A DNA stretch of 64,000 nucleotides from Acanthaster planci (GCF_001949145.1 NW_019091463.1:537729-601728), one strand, 5' to 3'; positions 40,180-51,857 are shown, numbered from the stretch's first letter. Numbers and translations are program-made. Notes: generated from the sequence alone by a model not told the origin.

Positions 40180-40504
40180 CGGCCCCTTGATGTAAGCGGT
40201 CCACAGGTGACCTTTAATCACAACATAATGTTTGCTGAGTTTAGCGGAAAATAGAGACACACATTATTGCAGATTACAATCCACCCCAAGCTGAAGTGCA
40301 CCCCAAATTTCATGGACCCAAACTGCATTTCTAAAAACACATACTGATGTTCAATTTATCGCATACATACTGTATGTACATGTACATATAGCTTACCATT
40401 GAGCTTGATCACAGCTTGGAGTACTACCGAAAGAAATGTACGAAGCTGTACTACACGAGGCTGTATTAGGGACGTGATGAAAAAACGTTTTTCTTCTACC
40501 CTGT

Positions 40505-40630
40505 GCTGACTCCTACGGACGACTTGTAAGTCGTACGTAGGCCTACGACTTATATTTCGTACGTGTGAGTTATATGTCGTACGTACGAGTTATGATTTAT
40601 AAGTCGTACGACATATTCGTCGTACGAATT
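40505..40630. repeat. Degenerate TCGTACGA palindromic tract
   Basis: Repeated GTCGTACGTA, CGTACGA and GACTTATA units form many overlapping short palindromes. The tract is unusually CpG-rich for this AT-rich region. Confidence 0.7.
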
Positions 40631-40969
40631 TTTTTTTAACCATGTGCCTATAATAATACAGCTTTGTAGAAATGGTATCCAGTTGTTTGGGGTTGTACAA
40701 GACAGAAAGAAAGGGATCTGTTTTTTTTCCGATTTCTCAAGTGCAGAAAGCAGCGAATCGAATGGGTACAGTTCATGTACGTTGGACATTAGTACGTGTT
40801 TGTACTAATGCACAGGCTCCGTCCAAGAACACTAACAATGTAGTTTATACTACTTATGATGGAAGGTGGCATACTAAGATAAAGCGATCACGTATGCATA
40901 AGAAAAAAGGTTTAAAAAGTCTTTTTACAAAATGCCAGCAATTCCACTTTAATTAGAAATTCATAGCAA

Positions 40970-41395
40970 ACACTATTTATTTACTTACTTTACTTACCTT
41001 ATTTCCACACAAAGGTGGAGGGACCACTAAGGAGCACAGCTTGTCGAGTAGGGGCTCCTATACAAGCATAACTGGACATGTAGGACAAAAACGTTACATG
41101 TCATCTACATATAACAATTAACAAAGAAAAAGTGTATATAAGTACGTGTACATGAATTCATAGACAAATAAAATAATAAAACCCGTAATCTGTAGCCTGT
41201 AAGGCTCAGTTTTTTCCCTTGTAATTATTCAGTAAGCACTTCTTATATTTCTGTTTAAATAGCGACAAGGTGGGTAAATCTTTTAACAAACCTAATGAGT
41301 TCCGCAGCTTGGGACCCTCATGCTTAACTGTTTTGGTTGCAAGTTTCGTGCGTAGAGAAGAGAGATGAAACTCACTACACTGCCTTGTAAAATGG
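40970..41395 (-). mobile_element. 3' end of a non-LTR retrotransposon (LINE), truncated
   Basis: The - strand translates to a typical LINE reverse-transcriptase tail: FHLSSLRTKLATKTVKHEGP, then KLRNSLGLLKDLPTLSLFKQ and KYKKCLLNNYKGKN, with a stop at 41209-41207. This is the 'W/RNSLP...SL..FK..LK..LL' ending of CR1/L2/jockey-type ORF2. A 3' UTR of about 230 bp follows, ending in a TAAG/TAAAT simple repeat (about 40970-41000). No upstream polymerase domain remains, so it is a dead 5'-truncated copy. Confidence 0.7.
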
Positions 41396-41470
41396 TAATG
41401 GATTTTATCATTTTTTTATGAACATTGAGCTGACGTAGGCCTAGTTCGGTACATTATTATTATCTATATT

Positions 41471-41632
41471 TGATGGGATTTTCTGAATAAAAACTGAACA
41501 AAGCCAGAAAACCTGAGAGAAAATGATCATCAAAGTTGCACCCCGGTCTTTTTTCAATGGCCCGCTTACACTTCTTGCCACCAAGGCCATTTGTGTGTAT
41601 GCGTGTTATGAATTTATTAGTGAAAAGGTCTG
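41471..41632 (+). repeat. Repeat R2, copy 1
   Basis: About 160 bp, inverted relative to 45988-46150. Shared blocks are ATGGGATTTTCTGAA, AACAAAGCCAGAAAACCTGA, AATGGCCCGCTTACAC and GAATTTATTAGTGAAAAGGT. Confidence 0.75.
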
Positions 41633-42770
41633 TCCGCTCCGAGCGAAAACAAAGGCGTGTTTTTTGGGTACTTGATGAAGCGCACAAGTATATGGGCGGA
41701 TCCGGCCCCCCTTTTCACTCGATAAATAAATCCAAAAGAAGAAAAAGGGAAAGGGAGAAGAAGTAAAGAGGGGGCCATACTGCTTGAAATTGCACCAAAG
41801 AGCGCTTAGAATCCAATATGGCTCCTGTCCCTACGCCGTACGGGCATTTTACTATTATTGCTTTAGTTCACGCACCCCCCCTTTGGAAAATCTGGGATCA
41901 CCCCCCCCCGCCCGGAAAACTCCTAGATCCGCCCTTGGTTTCTCACAAAAAGACGAAAGTCTCACCGGAGAGTAAAACCTAGTTTCGAGAGGTCGCCAAT
42001 TGATCATGTGATGTGCCACAAGTACATGTATCATTTCCAATCGAGTGCGTTGGCGATTAGTCTGGATACCAGACCCAATGACTCTTACTAAGCTCTTCCG
42101 GGTATAGTCTACTAATTCCAGCTCCATTGAAACCAGTGTAAAAACAGCACTGTTCACGGCCCAGTAACATGCATACTAACATCCCTGAGATTTCTCAAAC
42201 ACAAATTAAATTATTGGTCCCTGATCTTTTAATTTCTTTTCAATTTTTTGTGGGTTAACCAATTACATTTTTAATTATTCCCACAAAACAACCCCCCCCA
42301 GAGTCTGCTTACAGCCATTAATTAGAAGTACATGCGGGCTGTTAATGTCGGCGGTCACGTTGAAAACATGCAAGAAACTCCCCCCCCCAAAAAAAAATGC
42401 GTAGGTTGGGAGCAGCATTGTGTTGTATGTATGTGGGCAACAAGCAAAATCAAAAACACATGTCATTATATCGTCTGTTCTTCAGTTTTGGCAATTTTTC
42501 GCCGACATTTTGCGTAAATAATGTGTTGAAGTTCACCAAGTCGGCAAAACCTCTAGTGCTTTACGAATCCAAGGTTTCTCTGTAAACCACTTTGTTATAT
42601 ATCCTAGATTTCCCCCCTTATAAAAGCTCAAAAGGGACACAACAATTACTTTCAAGTTTCATTGTACTTTAATATCTAATAAGCTGCTCAAGTGTTTCAG
42701 TTTGTCAGGGTTTTAATTTATTTTGCAATGAAATATGCATACATGACAGGTATAAGTCCGTTCCAGAGTA

Positions 42771-42858
42771 ATTATCTGCCTCGAGCAGAAGTACCTCATC
42801 ACGGTTGGAAAAAGCCATTTTGGTGGAGAGTTTTCATATTGTTGGTAGCGATGCGACC
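42771..42858 (-). repeat. Dispersed repeat family R1, partial copy 3
   Basis: The reverse complement matches the 3' half of the copies at 2109 and 12173 (gctaccaaca, then caacc.tgatgagg and cttctgctcgagg). Confidence 0.6.
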
Positions 42859-45800
42859 TTAAAGGATCCAGGAAATGATTTTTTTTAGAATCGCTTTTTG
42901 TGTATCGCTTACTCTTCTTCCATGTATGAGGACTGTTTGACATCTTTTTTGAGTTACGTGAACTGAACGGTGCACTTTTTCAAACATTAAAAATTGACCA
43001 AGCATTTCTGGACAAGTGAGGGCACTTTTGCTTTGATGTAAATCCGGGAATACATGATTCAGGTTGCGTGTTTTCGTGTTCAAATTATAAACCCCAAATT
43101 TGCTATCAGGGAACATTTCTGTTAAAAGGATTCTTGCTGGATTATTGGCATATACTCACACAGAAATAAAATGCCAAAGTAAATGAAATCTGTCATAGCA
43201 GTGGTTAACAAAATCTAGAAACTTTCTTTACACAAATCAGTGCAACATTGAGATTGAGTGCCTTGGATGACATCATAGTTCTGCTCATGAATATGTAAAT
43301 AAACATAACATAAAGCATAAACCCAAAGCATAAACATAAAGCATAAACCCAAAGAAGCATGACAATATAAAATTGCAAAACAAAATATTAAAAAAAGGTT
43401 AATTGAAACCCAAAGATGCAATTTCAAGGGATTTTAGTAATATTCATAAAAAATAATTCTATTTCCTGGTTCCTTTAAACACGTACATTTCATAGTCGTT
43501 CGTATAGACCAGCAAAGTTTACTTCTGACCCATACATCCACCCATCTCTTAATCCATGGTAAATGGCACCCTCAGCTTCGCCTAGAGTGCCATTTAACCC
43601 CCCCCCCGTGTACAAATATGGACCCCTGCACAGCTAGTTACAATTGTTAAATGGAGGTCCACCCCTCTTTTTGCAGTTGGGTCAGGGCCAAGATGCGTTA
43701 CGCACGACAAGGTTGCCGAAGAGTCCCGTGGATTGATCTTTGCATCTGATTATTTTATTTTATTTCCGAGATATCTTCCAATTTTTGCGAAAGAAAGAGA
43801 CCCTAAATACAGTCAGAAAAAATAATAAACTTCTTACTTACCAAATTCCCATACAACAAATTATGCATTGTTTAAAAGATGCAGTCGGGTAAACAACTTT
43901 TATTTTGTAGAGACAAAAGAGTTGCCCATGTATTTTAACACATTAACGTAGACAATGAAATCTACTATGGATGATCCTTACCAAGGCACGATAACCTCAA
44001 TGGGGTCTTACTAATTACCGTCAACACACTGTAATCACACGATAGTAACGCCAACACAGCATCAACTTCCCGAAAATACAACTTTAATCCACAAACGAAG
44101 CATAGAAGTGTAATACTTGGGCTGAAAGAGACCTTCCAGTAGTTGGAGGTCACAAATCAATTTGCAAAATGGATTTTTTTCACACACAAAAAAAAAATCT
44201 CTAGGGGTGCAGTCCACTAATTCAAGCGAGAATTTCTGGCCAGCTCATTAGCATTAAAAGTGCCCCCACAGTATCTTTTTAAAAAGGAGATTGTATGGCC
44301 CCCAAAATGGTGAGATTGTGTAACTCTTTGCCAGAATCTACTCCCAGGGGTCTTTGGGCTTTTCTGAGAGCAGAATGGCTAAAAAATACTGTTGAAAAAT
44401 GGTCCTAAGTGCCTGAGTGAATTTGAGGGTTGCCACTTGAAAAATGGCTGCAAGCAGACTTTGGAAAAATCACTTTTTTGGGGTAATTTTGTTTTGAGGG
44501 AATAACTCAAAATATAATCGGTCAACCCACAGAAAATTGAAAAGAAAGTGAAAGATTATGGACCATACAATAATTTCACGTGTGTTTCAGATGCCTCAGG
44601 GATGTTGGTATGCATATTATTGGGCCCCGAACAATGCTGATTTTAAAATCAATATAGCAGAATATACAATATATATTTTACAATATATATTGTAAAAATC
44701 AATATAGCAGAAACAACATCATAGATTTTATTTAACACAGTTTTTGTCATGAATGTCTCCCTAATGACCGATGTCTCCCTAAGGTTGTAAAATTTACGAC
44801 AAAATGTCTCCCTAATGACCCATTTGTAAGAATACGAAAAGGGACAATTATTCAACGTTAATTAAGAAAAAAATACAAATGTAGTAACTTTAAAGGAAAA
44901 AGTGTTGTATCTTTATCATATAATATCACCACCCCTCTAGCATAATGGTATGGTCCCAGTTGCCCCAGAGGCAACATGGCCGCTGATTTCTGAGCTGTTC
45001 GAAGGACGCGATTCGGCCAAATTAAAATTTTCCTATCCTGAGTATAACCTGTTGAAGTTTCGGCAAAACACCCCTTCGGCAAACACGTACACGTTACGGT
45101 CGAGTACCGCAGTTTTGATTTTAACATGTTTTGAGGGTGTTGACGGTGTGTCGACGGTCCGTTGCGTGTTGACGGTGTGTTGACGGTAATTAGTATGACC
45201 ACCGCAAAGTGTATAATTTAACACTAGAGCAGTTCGCTCTGTTAGCCTCAAAGCAGCCCTTGCCAGTGTTAGTAGCGTCTAAGTACAGTTGGCAACTTTT
45301 CAAAGCAGGAAGTCAAACAAAAAAGGCAAAAAGGCCTCATGTTCCAACGTGACTGGGCCAGTTCATCTGTTTACTCACATGGGCTGTTCCGTTGTTCTGG
45401 TCATACTCCTTTTGTATAACAAAAAAATGCCAGGTTTTACTAACGCTAATTCCACAATTATCACTTGGTAAATAAATAAAAGGAATGAATCAAACAGGTT
45501 TCTGGTGGAATTTCCTAAACGGGTTCCCAGTACCAGAAGTAGGGTGAAGTGACCAAAGGGAGTCATGAAAGGCTCTCCGATTGGAATGGCACCTCCGGAA
45601 CTTTAGCGACAGTATACGTGCTGACATATACCAGAAATAAACTGTCTGCCAGTCGGGAGCGGATCCAGCTTCCCATATCACCTTGAACTGGTCCCTGTTC
45701 CTATTATATAGGGACCAGCAGCTAGCTGGCCTCTCGGATTCGTTGACATGCAACCTTTCGGAAAAACTTCAGAAAAGTTTTGTCCCTATAGTTATGGAAG

Positions 45801-45987
45801 CGTTTATCCCTGGAAAACACGTAAATACTGTTTGAAAGTGTGTTGCGCGTGGAAATGACTCAGAGAGTGTTAATCGTCTCTAGAAAGTCTTCCAAAGATT
45901 GTCACGTGACAGTGTGTCATTGTTGGTTTGATATATATGCCAATTTCCTCATTAACATAAACCTAGTAGGATTCCTCCGAGATCATA

Positions 45988-46150
45988 GACCTTTTCACTA
46001 ATAAATTCATTATTATGCACGTATTCTCACAAATGGCCTTGGCGGCAAAATGTGTAAGCGGGCCAATGAAAACGTACAGGGGTGATAAATTGATAATTTT
46101 CTCTCAGGTTTTCTGGCTTTGTTCATTTTTTCTTCAGAAAATCCCATTAA
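45988..46150 (-). repeat. Repeat R2, copy 2, with adjacent hairpin
   Basis: This is the inverted partner of 41471-41632. Its outer end (46119-46166, TTCAGAAAATCCCATTAAAT then CG) is itself inverted at 46277-46321 (CGATTTAATGGGA), so R2 may be one arm of a larger foldback element. Confidence 0.65.
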
Positions 46151-46471
46151 ATCGTTTGCTCTAAAATAACACGAAAGGAGACCGGCTTAGACACGCCAAT
46201 CTCGTGCGCACAGGAAAAGTCACGATCTAAAGTCGTTTTACAGAGTACTAAACATCCTGCTTAGATTAGAAACTAATAGCAAAAACGATTTAATGGGAAC
46301 TTTTGAAGAAAAAAAATGAACACAATCTCACCAAATAATGATTTATGCAGATAATTTTGTGCTTCCATCCACTTTTACTAACTGAAACAAAATCACGCGA
46401 CCTAGTGTTCTTCGGCACCAAAAGGACCTGTGCCTGTAAGGATATAAAAATTTTTTGTGTGGGCCCTAGGT

Positions 46472-47328
46472 TTAAAGGGCCCGTGAAAAGTGGTTTTTAT
46501 TACTTTTAATAGAAAATTGTTCGTTTGTAAACGATACCCAGAATGTAAAAGTTGCTGTTTTGGTTAATAATTGGGAGGAAAAAGAATGTAAAAGTTTTGG
46601 GCGAAAGGGCCCCGCCCCGAGAGGTATCTTATTAACCCTAACCCGCTAGGGTGTATGTAAAATCATATTGAAATCGGAGAATTTCGGACGATTATCGGGC
46701 TCATAGAAAATTTGCATTGACCTTTGTGACAGTGCGCTAGTGCGTCTATGCTTGTCTTGGGAGATCATGCCGACCAGATGTGTTGCCACAGGCTGCGGCA
46801 ACACCTATAAAGATGGGCCAATCCTGCATAACTTTCCAACCAAAGCGAAACTTAGGCGAATTTGGCCATGGTCAGGCTGACCAGAGCCAAATGGTCAGGA
46901 CCGATAGCGAGCTCCGAACTGCGTAGTTCGCAATTTCAGCCCACAGTGTTTTAAACGATTTAAACGATTGCTGAAGCCAGGCGCCACACAGGCGATCTTT
47001 GGGAAATCAAAGAAAGCCCTTGAACAAAGACCAAGAAGAGCTTTCCTGACACACGAACGACAAAGGATAAGAAATGCTTCCAAATCGGCCCGGGCTATTA
47101 CACCCAATACACTTGTATGCCTGACTGTAATTCAGCTGCTACGTCACACATCACGCCATCATTTGTCAGGATTGAAACATTCATTTGAGGGGTCAGTAAA
47201 ATGAACCACGACAAAAGGAGTTTTATTTAATTTTTTTCATCCCTCTTAGTGTTTTTTGGCATACTAATGAATATTTGAAACAATAATAATTGACAGTTTG
47301 TCCACAGACGTCTTCATGGACCCTTTAA
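46472..47328. mobile_element. Kolobok-type DNA transposon relic (TTAA ends, THAP remnant)
   Basis: TTAA flanks both ends (46472-46475 and 47325-47328). Inside them the ends are inverted: AGGGCCCGTGAA at the left and TTCATGGACCCT at the right. TTAA target sites, an AGGG start and a THAP-bearing transposase are traits of the Kolobok superfamily. piggyBac also uses TTAA but has CCY termini. The element interrupts segmental copy B and has no counterpart in copy A. Confidence 0.6.
46767..47100 (+). pseudogene. Degraded THAP-domain coding relic
   Basis: The ATG at 46767 opens MPTRCVATGCGNTYKDGP, then ILHNFPTKAKLRRIWPW, the start of a C2CH THAP finger. The frame then hits a stop. Homology continues in a second frame (VRLTRAKWSGPIASSEL, about 46870-46950) and a third (LKPGATQAIFGKSKKA, then RRAFLTHERQRIRN). 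The later zinc ligands are gone: the LCSxHF...CF positions read LRSSQF...VF. It is a non-functional transposase fragment. Confidence 0.7.
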
Positions 47329-49220
47329 TTGCTCTACCTTGACTACAACCTAGTCATTAACACGTTATACTTAGTGTATAAAAGTGTTAATACGTTTCCA
47401 TTTGCTTAGCGCAAACGGAAAAAGATGTTTACAGTTTCTACTGAATAAGTACAGACGCACTACACACTGAACGATTCTAATTTTTTTATGGGTGGGTTGG
47501 GGGACATATCCTTTGAAACATGTGAAACAGGAAATGGAATGACATTAGAAATTAGGTTGGACTGATTGTGTGGGGATCCGTGGCGTGTGACGATGGGACA
47601 AGGACAGATCACGTGGGTGTAGACTGTACGATTCACACTGTGTAGGCTGTGGTGAGTAAGAGACTGATTTATTCTTTGCAATCCTGTGTTGAATATCATA
47701 CCGATCCTTCAAGAAAGAAAAGAAACGGCAATACTAGCTTGTAAAAAGGGACAAAAGTTGGGGCAAGGAATTTGTTGTGAGGGAAAGCAAGTGAAATTTC
47801 AGATTTATACGTCTGGAAATTTATTTGAATTTGAATTGAATTAATTATACAATGGAGGTCTGACCGAGTTGGATCTAAGCAGTTACAATACAAAAAAGAA
47901 ATGAATTGAGGAATCAGGGTGTATTTCACAAAGGGAGCTGGTAAAGGAGTTTTTACAAACGTCATTTTAAAGCTGATGGCCCCATGGAACATGTCAAAAT
48001 AAAAGGATTTTAGGCGAGATTAAGTTGTGTCAACTCTAAATTGCATAAGTACCTCAAAATCCTCATCCTGTAATATCAAATAATCCATTTCAAAACGATT
48101 TTTCCATATCTGACTTGGATTTTTCAGTCACAATGTTGTAACTATACTGGAGGAATTTTTCTGTACTGAAATACGACCAACTTTTTACATCGAAACCATT
48201 GTGTTAATCACAAATCCATTCCTGGAGAATCAGTGCTCATTGTAATGCAGTGTCATGGAATGGTCGCAATTGCATGGCGACGAGTTACACAGTGTCGAAT
48301 ACTGCACACGAACCACATTAGCTTCAAATTTCATAAGCTTCACCATTGTGAACTTGAGAAGTTTGTTACGAGTGTGAAGTCCACGAGTACTGCTTGTTCG
48401 ATAATATTCTATTAGTTGGGGGTACTTCGCAAACGATCAAACGAAAAATGGAATCCAACTGCCTATGAGAAATGCGATTCGTGGTGTGACTCACTAAGGT
48501 TGCGTGCTCACGGAAATTTTGGCGCGGCTTAAAATAAACCCAGTTGCATGCCCATTGTATTTTGGCATGCAGCAGTTGTTTACATTGGGTAGGCCTTTGC
48601 ATTGACAGTTACATTAAAATATTGCATTGTCATTCGCGGTGTCCACATGTCTATGTTACGTGTTCCTGTGTACAGCATGCCGATAACTGCGGTACACTCT
48701 GTAGGCTCTGAAATAGGATGTTCTCTGTTCAATTAAATGTAGCCTCACCAGATTTGTCCATTTGACAGGCCTCAACAGGAAGCTGTTCCTCTTGGTTTGC
48801 AGAGTTTTCTTACCAAGTCCATGTATTTATTATATACAAAGTAATGTGGTCGGGTGCCGCTCAATGTCACTGGCCAGGACCAGTGAACGCCATAATTTTT
48901 GAGGGAAACTCTTCACCTCAAAGGATCATTCCAATTCCATTTCGGGAAATACTGAATGAAACATGCAACACTATGGACAAACAGAGCAATCTAACAAGGG
49001 TAAAAACTGAAGCCCAAATAAACTTATTATTTGACGGAAAAATCACGAGACTCAGTAAAACATTAAGGATTTCATTTTTCTTCCAGAAGTCTTCTTTTTT
49101 CCCAGAAGACTTGTGTGTGTACTGTTTTTGATGCAAAAGATGACAACAGAAAAATACAAACATTAATAGCACATGCATTTACAAGTTAGTTACCGTTTTT
49201 CAGTGAGATTTCTACTAATG

Positions 49221-50210
49221 TTAGAAATGTTGAATGGATCGGTATCGAGAAGGAGAACCAGTATCGAAAATCCCATTCGGTTTTCGAAGCAGCATAACCG
49301 AGACTTTGCAGCTGTCCATGGGTGTGATACCTGACGCCTGGTTGACACGACGGATGGACAATGAATGGCTGACGCTGGGCATAGTGAATGTTCCGTGCCA
49401 TTCGAACAAATTCTCGGTGACGCCTCCGGCCCTGGCGATTCTCCGGAACTCTTGGTGTTGGGAGTAGTACTGGTTGTCGATGTACAGCACGAGAGCGCCG
49501 GGTTTCATCTCGCGGAAGATTTCTCGAAGGACGTCGCCATGAGCATCGTCAGTCCTCATGAAGGCAGCCACGGTTGAGTAAAACTTGACCATAGTGATGA
49601 TATCGGCGGACTGCATTGTGATGAGTCCAATGGTGGTCAAACGGTGGTTTTTCGCAGTCAGGTTTCCTCTTAGGTATCTCACGTTGAAAGCAAGTTCATG
49701 TGCTGGACTCGTCCCTTTGAGGGCTTCCCAGTCAGTCTCCCACTCTGGGAAAATATCGCATATTGTACAATCCAGCGTCACTCGACTTGCTCTATCTCGA
49801 AGAAACTTCACCAGGCCAACCACATCTGATCCAGGTCCTCCACCGAGGCAACATACGTGGAGGAAAGATTCATTGTTCCAGAAGTGGAGGAACGCTGTTA
49901 GTGACCTCTGCGAGAACCAGTACACCAAGTAGGCGTGCATCATGAAAAAACGGCAAATATATGCACGACGATAACCAGCATCACCCCAGTTGGGTCTGCT
50001 GCTGGTTCCACGCAGACTACTCCTATAAATCGACGAAATGGCCGTGAAGCTTGACCGAATATTATCTGCCGTTGCACCAGATAGCGAAATGGAATCGAAA
50101 TAGTTACCGACAATTTGATCAAAATAAACGGCTGCCTCTGTGTCCCAGTTTAATGACAGTGACTGCAAACGACGGGTAATGTCGTATATACTATACCGGT
50201 AATCGGCCAT
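49221..50210 (-). CDS. MT4: class I methyltransferase-like protein, 329 residues
   Basis: The ATG at 50210 (MADYRYSIYD) is chosen over an upstream in-frame extension because it matches MT3 and sits 55 bp below a TATA box. The CDS is uninterrupted. It has NWGDAGYRRAYICRFFMMHA (74-93), glycine loop CCLGGGPGSDVVGL (120-133), strand 2 CTICDIFPEW, SADIITMVKFYSTVAAF, REMKPGALVLYIDN and LFEWHG. After the family end (MLLRKP) it has about 17 extra residues that MT3 lacks. It is the nearest relative of MT3, with a stretch near 49415-49521 almost identical to MT3 at nucleotide level. It lies head to tail with MT5, 660 bp away. Predicted SAM binding; substrate unknown; intracellular by absence of a signal peptide. 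Confidence 0.82.
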   Translation of the reverse strand: MADYRYSIYDITRRLQSLSLNWDTEAAVYFDQIVGNYFDSISLSGATADNIRSSFTAISSIYRSSLRGTSSRPNWGDAGYRRAYICRFFMMHAYLVYWFSQRSLTAFLHFWNNESFLHVCCLGGGPGSDVVGLVKFLRDRASRVTLDCTICDIFPEWETDWEALKGTSPAHELAFNVRYLRGNLTAKNHRLTTIGLITMQSADIITMVKFYSTVAAFMRTDDAHGDVLREIFREMKPGALVLYIDNQYYSQHQEFRRIARAGGVTENLFEWHGTFTMPSVSHSLSIRRVNQASGITPMDSCKVSVMLLRKPNGIFDTGSPSRYRSIQHF

Positions 50211-50264
50211 TTTGTTCAAACCTCTGCAACTTGAGAAAAGAACGACTTCTAAAACACCAAGCCT

Positions 50265-50271
50265 TTTTATA
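50265..50271 (-). promoter_or_regulatory. TATA box of MT4
   Basis: TATAAAAAGGC on the - strand lies about 55 bp before the ATG, matching the MT3 promoter block. Confidence 0.6.
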
Positions 50272-50330
50272 CCGAGGACGTCATCGCGTGACCGCAATTT
50301 TTTTCTGAATGTTGCAATCTAAAATCCACT

Positions 50331-50350
50331 ATTTCATCATCATTTAGGGA
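50331..50350 (-). promoter_or_regulatory. Conserved upstream box of MT4
   Basis: ATTTCATCATCATTTAGGGA on +, followed by CCCCTGACGTAAC (CRE-like TGACGTAA). MT3 has CCCCTTGATGTAAG at the same place. Confidence 0.5.
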
Positions 50351-50870
50351 GAATCCCCTGACGTAACTGAATTGGCCTACATGTAGAATGTTGTACTCAA
50401 CGAACTTCACTCTAGCGGGTACTTGTTTAAAGCACAATGAAATTGTAACGCAAAAGTTATTATTGCAAGATTACTTATGCTTAAACGGGCTTAGCAAATA
50501 GCTTTCATCGCTGTATCCGTAGCCTTTGCTCTCCGGGCGAGTTTGAAATTTGCACCGTGATATTAAGAAGTGACCTCTTGTAAGAAGACTGTTATCTCAG
50601 TCATTGTTTAAACCGAGTCAGCAATTCTATGTTTACCTCCACAAAGCTCATTGTAAAATGGATGTATACTAATACTTTTCTACAAGTTAAGCGAGGTGAA
50701 AGGAAAACTACCTCAAGTAATCACCAGCCTTTTTTTCACATACAGCTTCTGAATGGAAACCTAAAGTTTTCGAAATCCAGTGGGGTCTCAAGACACCTGT
50801 GGTCAATTACATCAATGGTTCACACGGAGTCTCTCATTCCGTTTTGCAGCAGCGAGTAACATTTTCTAAA

Positions 50871-51815
50871 TCAAATGGGTTTTCGCAGGAGCAGTATCGA
50901 TACCTTCCCGATTTTCATCGGTTCCACGCCAGTCGTTTGGGTAATCCGGTGTATGGTTGTCGAATGTGTGTCAGGCATGCACATCTGGAGAGGTCCGTGC
51001 CATTCAAACAGACATTCATTAACACCTCCAGACGAAGCCATCAGCTGGAATTCCTCATGTCGATTCTGGAAACAGTTGTCAATGTACAGAACAAGAGCAC
51101 CCGGCTTCATCTCTCGGAAAATCTGTCGCAGGATGTTGCCCTGAGCTGGATCCTTCTTTATAAACGCATCCACGGTTGAGTAAAATTTAATCATGGTGAT
51201 AATATCGGCTGATCGTACAGAAGCAAGCCCGGCTGAGCACAAGCTTCCACCTTTTAATATTAGATTACTTTGCAGGTACTTCACATTCACGAGAAACTCG
51301 TTTGGGTTGGCCAGTTGTATTTGTTCCCACTCACTTTTCCAGTCGATGTGAAGGTCAAATATGGTGCAGGTTATATGGAATTCTGGGATGAGGCTGCTGT
51401 TTTTAAGAAACTTGACCAGGCCAACCACGTCAGACCCCGGTCCTCCACCGACACAGCAAACGCCAAAGTAGTATTCCGTGTCTCTCCAGCCATCAGTGAT
51501 GAAAGCGTGCTTTGCGAGCGATTTCTGCAACCCATAGTACACCATGTAGGAGTGCATAGCGAAAAAGCGGCACATGTATGCACGGCGGTTGCTGCTGTTG
51601 TTCCAGTCAGTTCTCTTGCAAATGTCTCCAAGACATTTATGGTAAATTTTCGAAATGGACTTGTTACATGATGTCAGCTTCGTGTCTGTGTTGACTGAAT
51701 TGAAATATTTGCCTGCAATGCCTTCAAAGTATATTTGGGCTCCGAACTGTGAATCCAGCAAGGACTCGAACAAGTGAGCGTAGATCCCACAGAAACGGTT
51801 CCCGTTCAACGCCAT
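50871..51815 (-). CDS. MT5: class I methyltransferase-like protein, 314 residues
   Basis: The ATG at 51815 (MALNGNRFCG) lies about 45 bp below a TTATATAA box. The uninterrupted CDS has RTDWNNSSNRRAYMCRFFAM (68-87) with HSYMVY, glycine loop CCVGGGPGSDVVGL (120-133), Asp154 at the strand 2 end (TIFDLHIDW), a strand 3 region LQSNLI without the acidic residue present in MT7, SADIITMIKFYSTVDAF, REMKPGALVLYIDN (235-247) and LFEWHG (269-274). It ends VSILLLRKPI. The usual AAF of the strand 4 helix is DAF here. It groups with MT3, MT4, MT6 and MT7. The fold and SAM binding are well supported by motif order; the reaction is not known. Confidence 0.8.
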   Translation of the reverse strand: MALNGNRFCGIYAHLFESLLDSQFGAQIYFEGIAGKYFNSVNTDTKLTSCNKSISKIYHKCLGDICKRTDWNNSSNRRAYMCRFFAMHSYMVYYGLQKSLAKHAFITDGWRDTEYYFGVCCVGGGPGSDVVGLVKFLKNSSLIPEFHITCTIFDLHIDWKSEWEQIQLANPNEFLVNVKYLQSNLILKGGSLCSAGLASVRSADIITMIKFYSTVDAFIKKDPAQGNILRQIFREMKPGALVLYIDNCFQNRHEEFQLMASSGGVNECLFEWHGPLQMCMPDTHSTTIHRITQTTGVEPMKIGKVSILLLRKPI

Positions 51816-51857
51816 TTAACACTACAATACAAATGAACCTGTCGCAGAGGAAATTCA

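Larger units (their letters stand above)
36823..40180. repeat. Segmental duplication copy A (contains MT3)
   Basis: It aligns in the same orientation with 46371-50350. Matching islands are GAAACAAAATCA (36840/46384), TCTACCTTG.CTACAA.CTAG (about 36966/47332), GATTCACACTGTGT (about 37233/47630), AAAGGATTTTAGGCGAG (about 37941/48002), CCTCATCCT, and the whole MT3/MT4 gene and promoter. Confidence 0.75.
40059..49220. other. Long repeat-rich interval MT3 to MT4
   Basis: It holds the TCGTACGA tract, a LINE 3' end, inverted repeat pair R2, an R1 copy, small tandem repeats (43301-43357 of cataaagcataaacccaaag; 44751-44822 with atgtctccctaatgacc; 45134-45188 with gtgttgacggt), the THAP transposon relic and the second segmental duplication from 46371. 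No intact host gene is supported in these 9 kb. Confidence 0.55.
46371..50350. repeat. Segmental duplication copy B (contains MT4)
   Basis: This is the direct-orientation partner of 36823-40180. It is about 620 bp longer, largely because of the transposon insertion at 46472-47328. Confidence 0.75.
50211..50870. other. Spacer between MT5 stop and MT4 start
   Basis: It holds the MT4 promoter and the MT5 3' end. I see nothing else in it. Confidence 0.5.
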
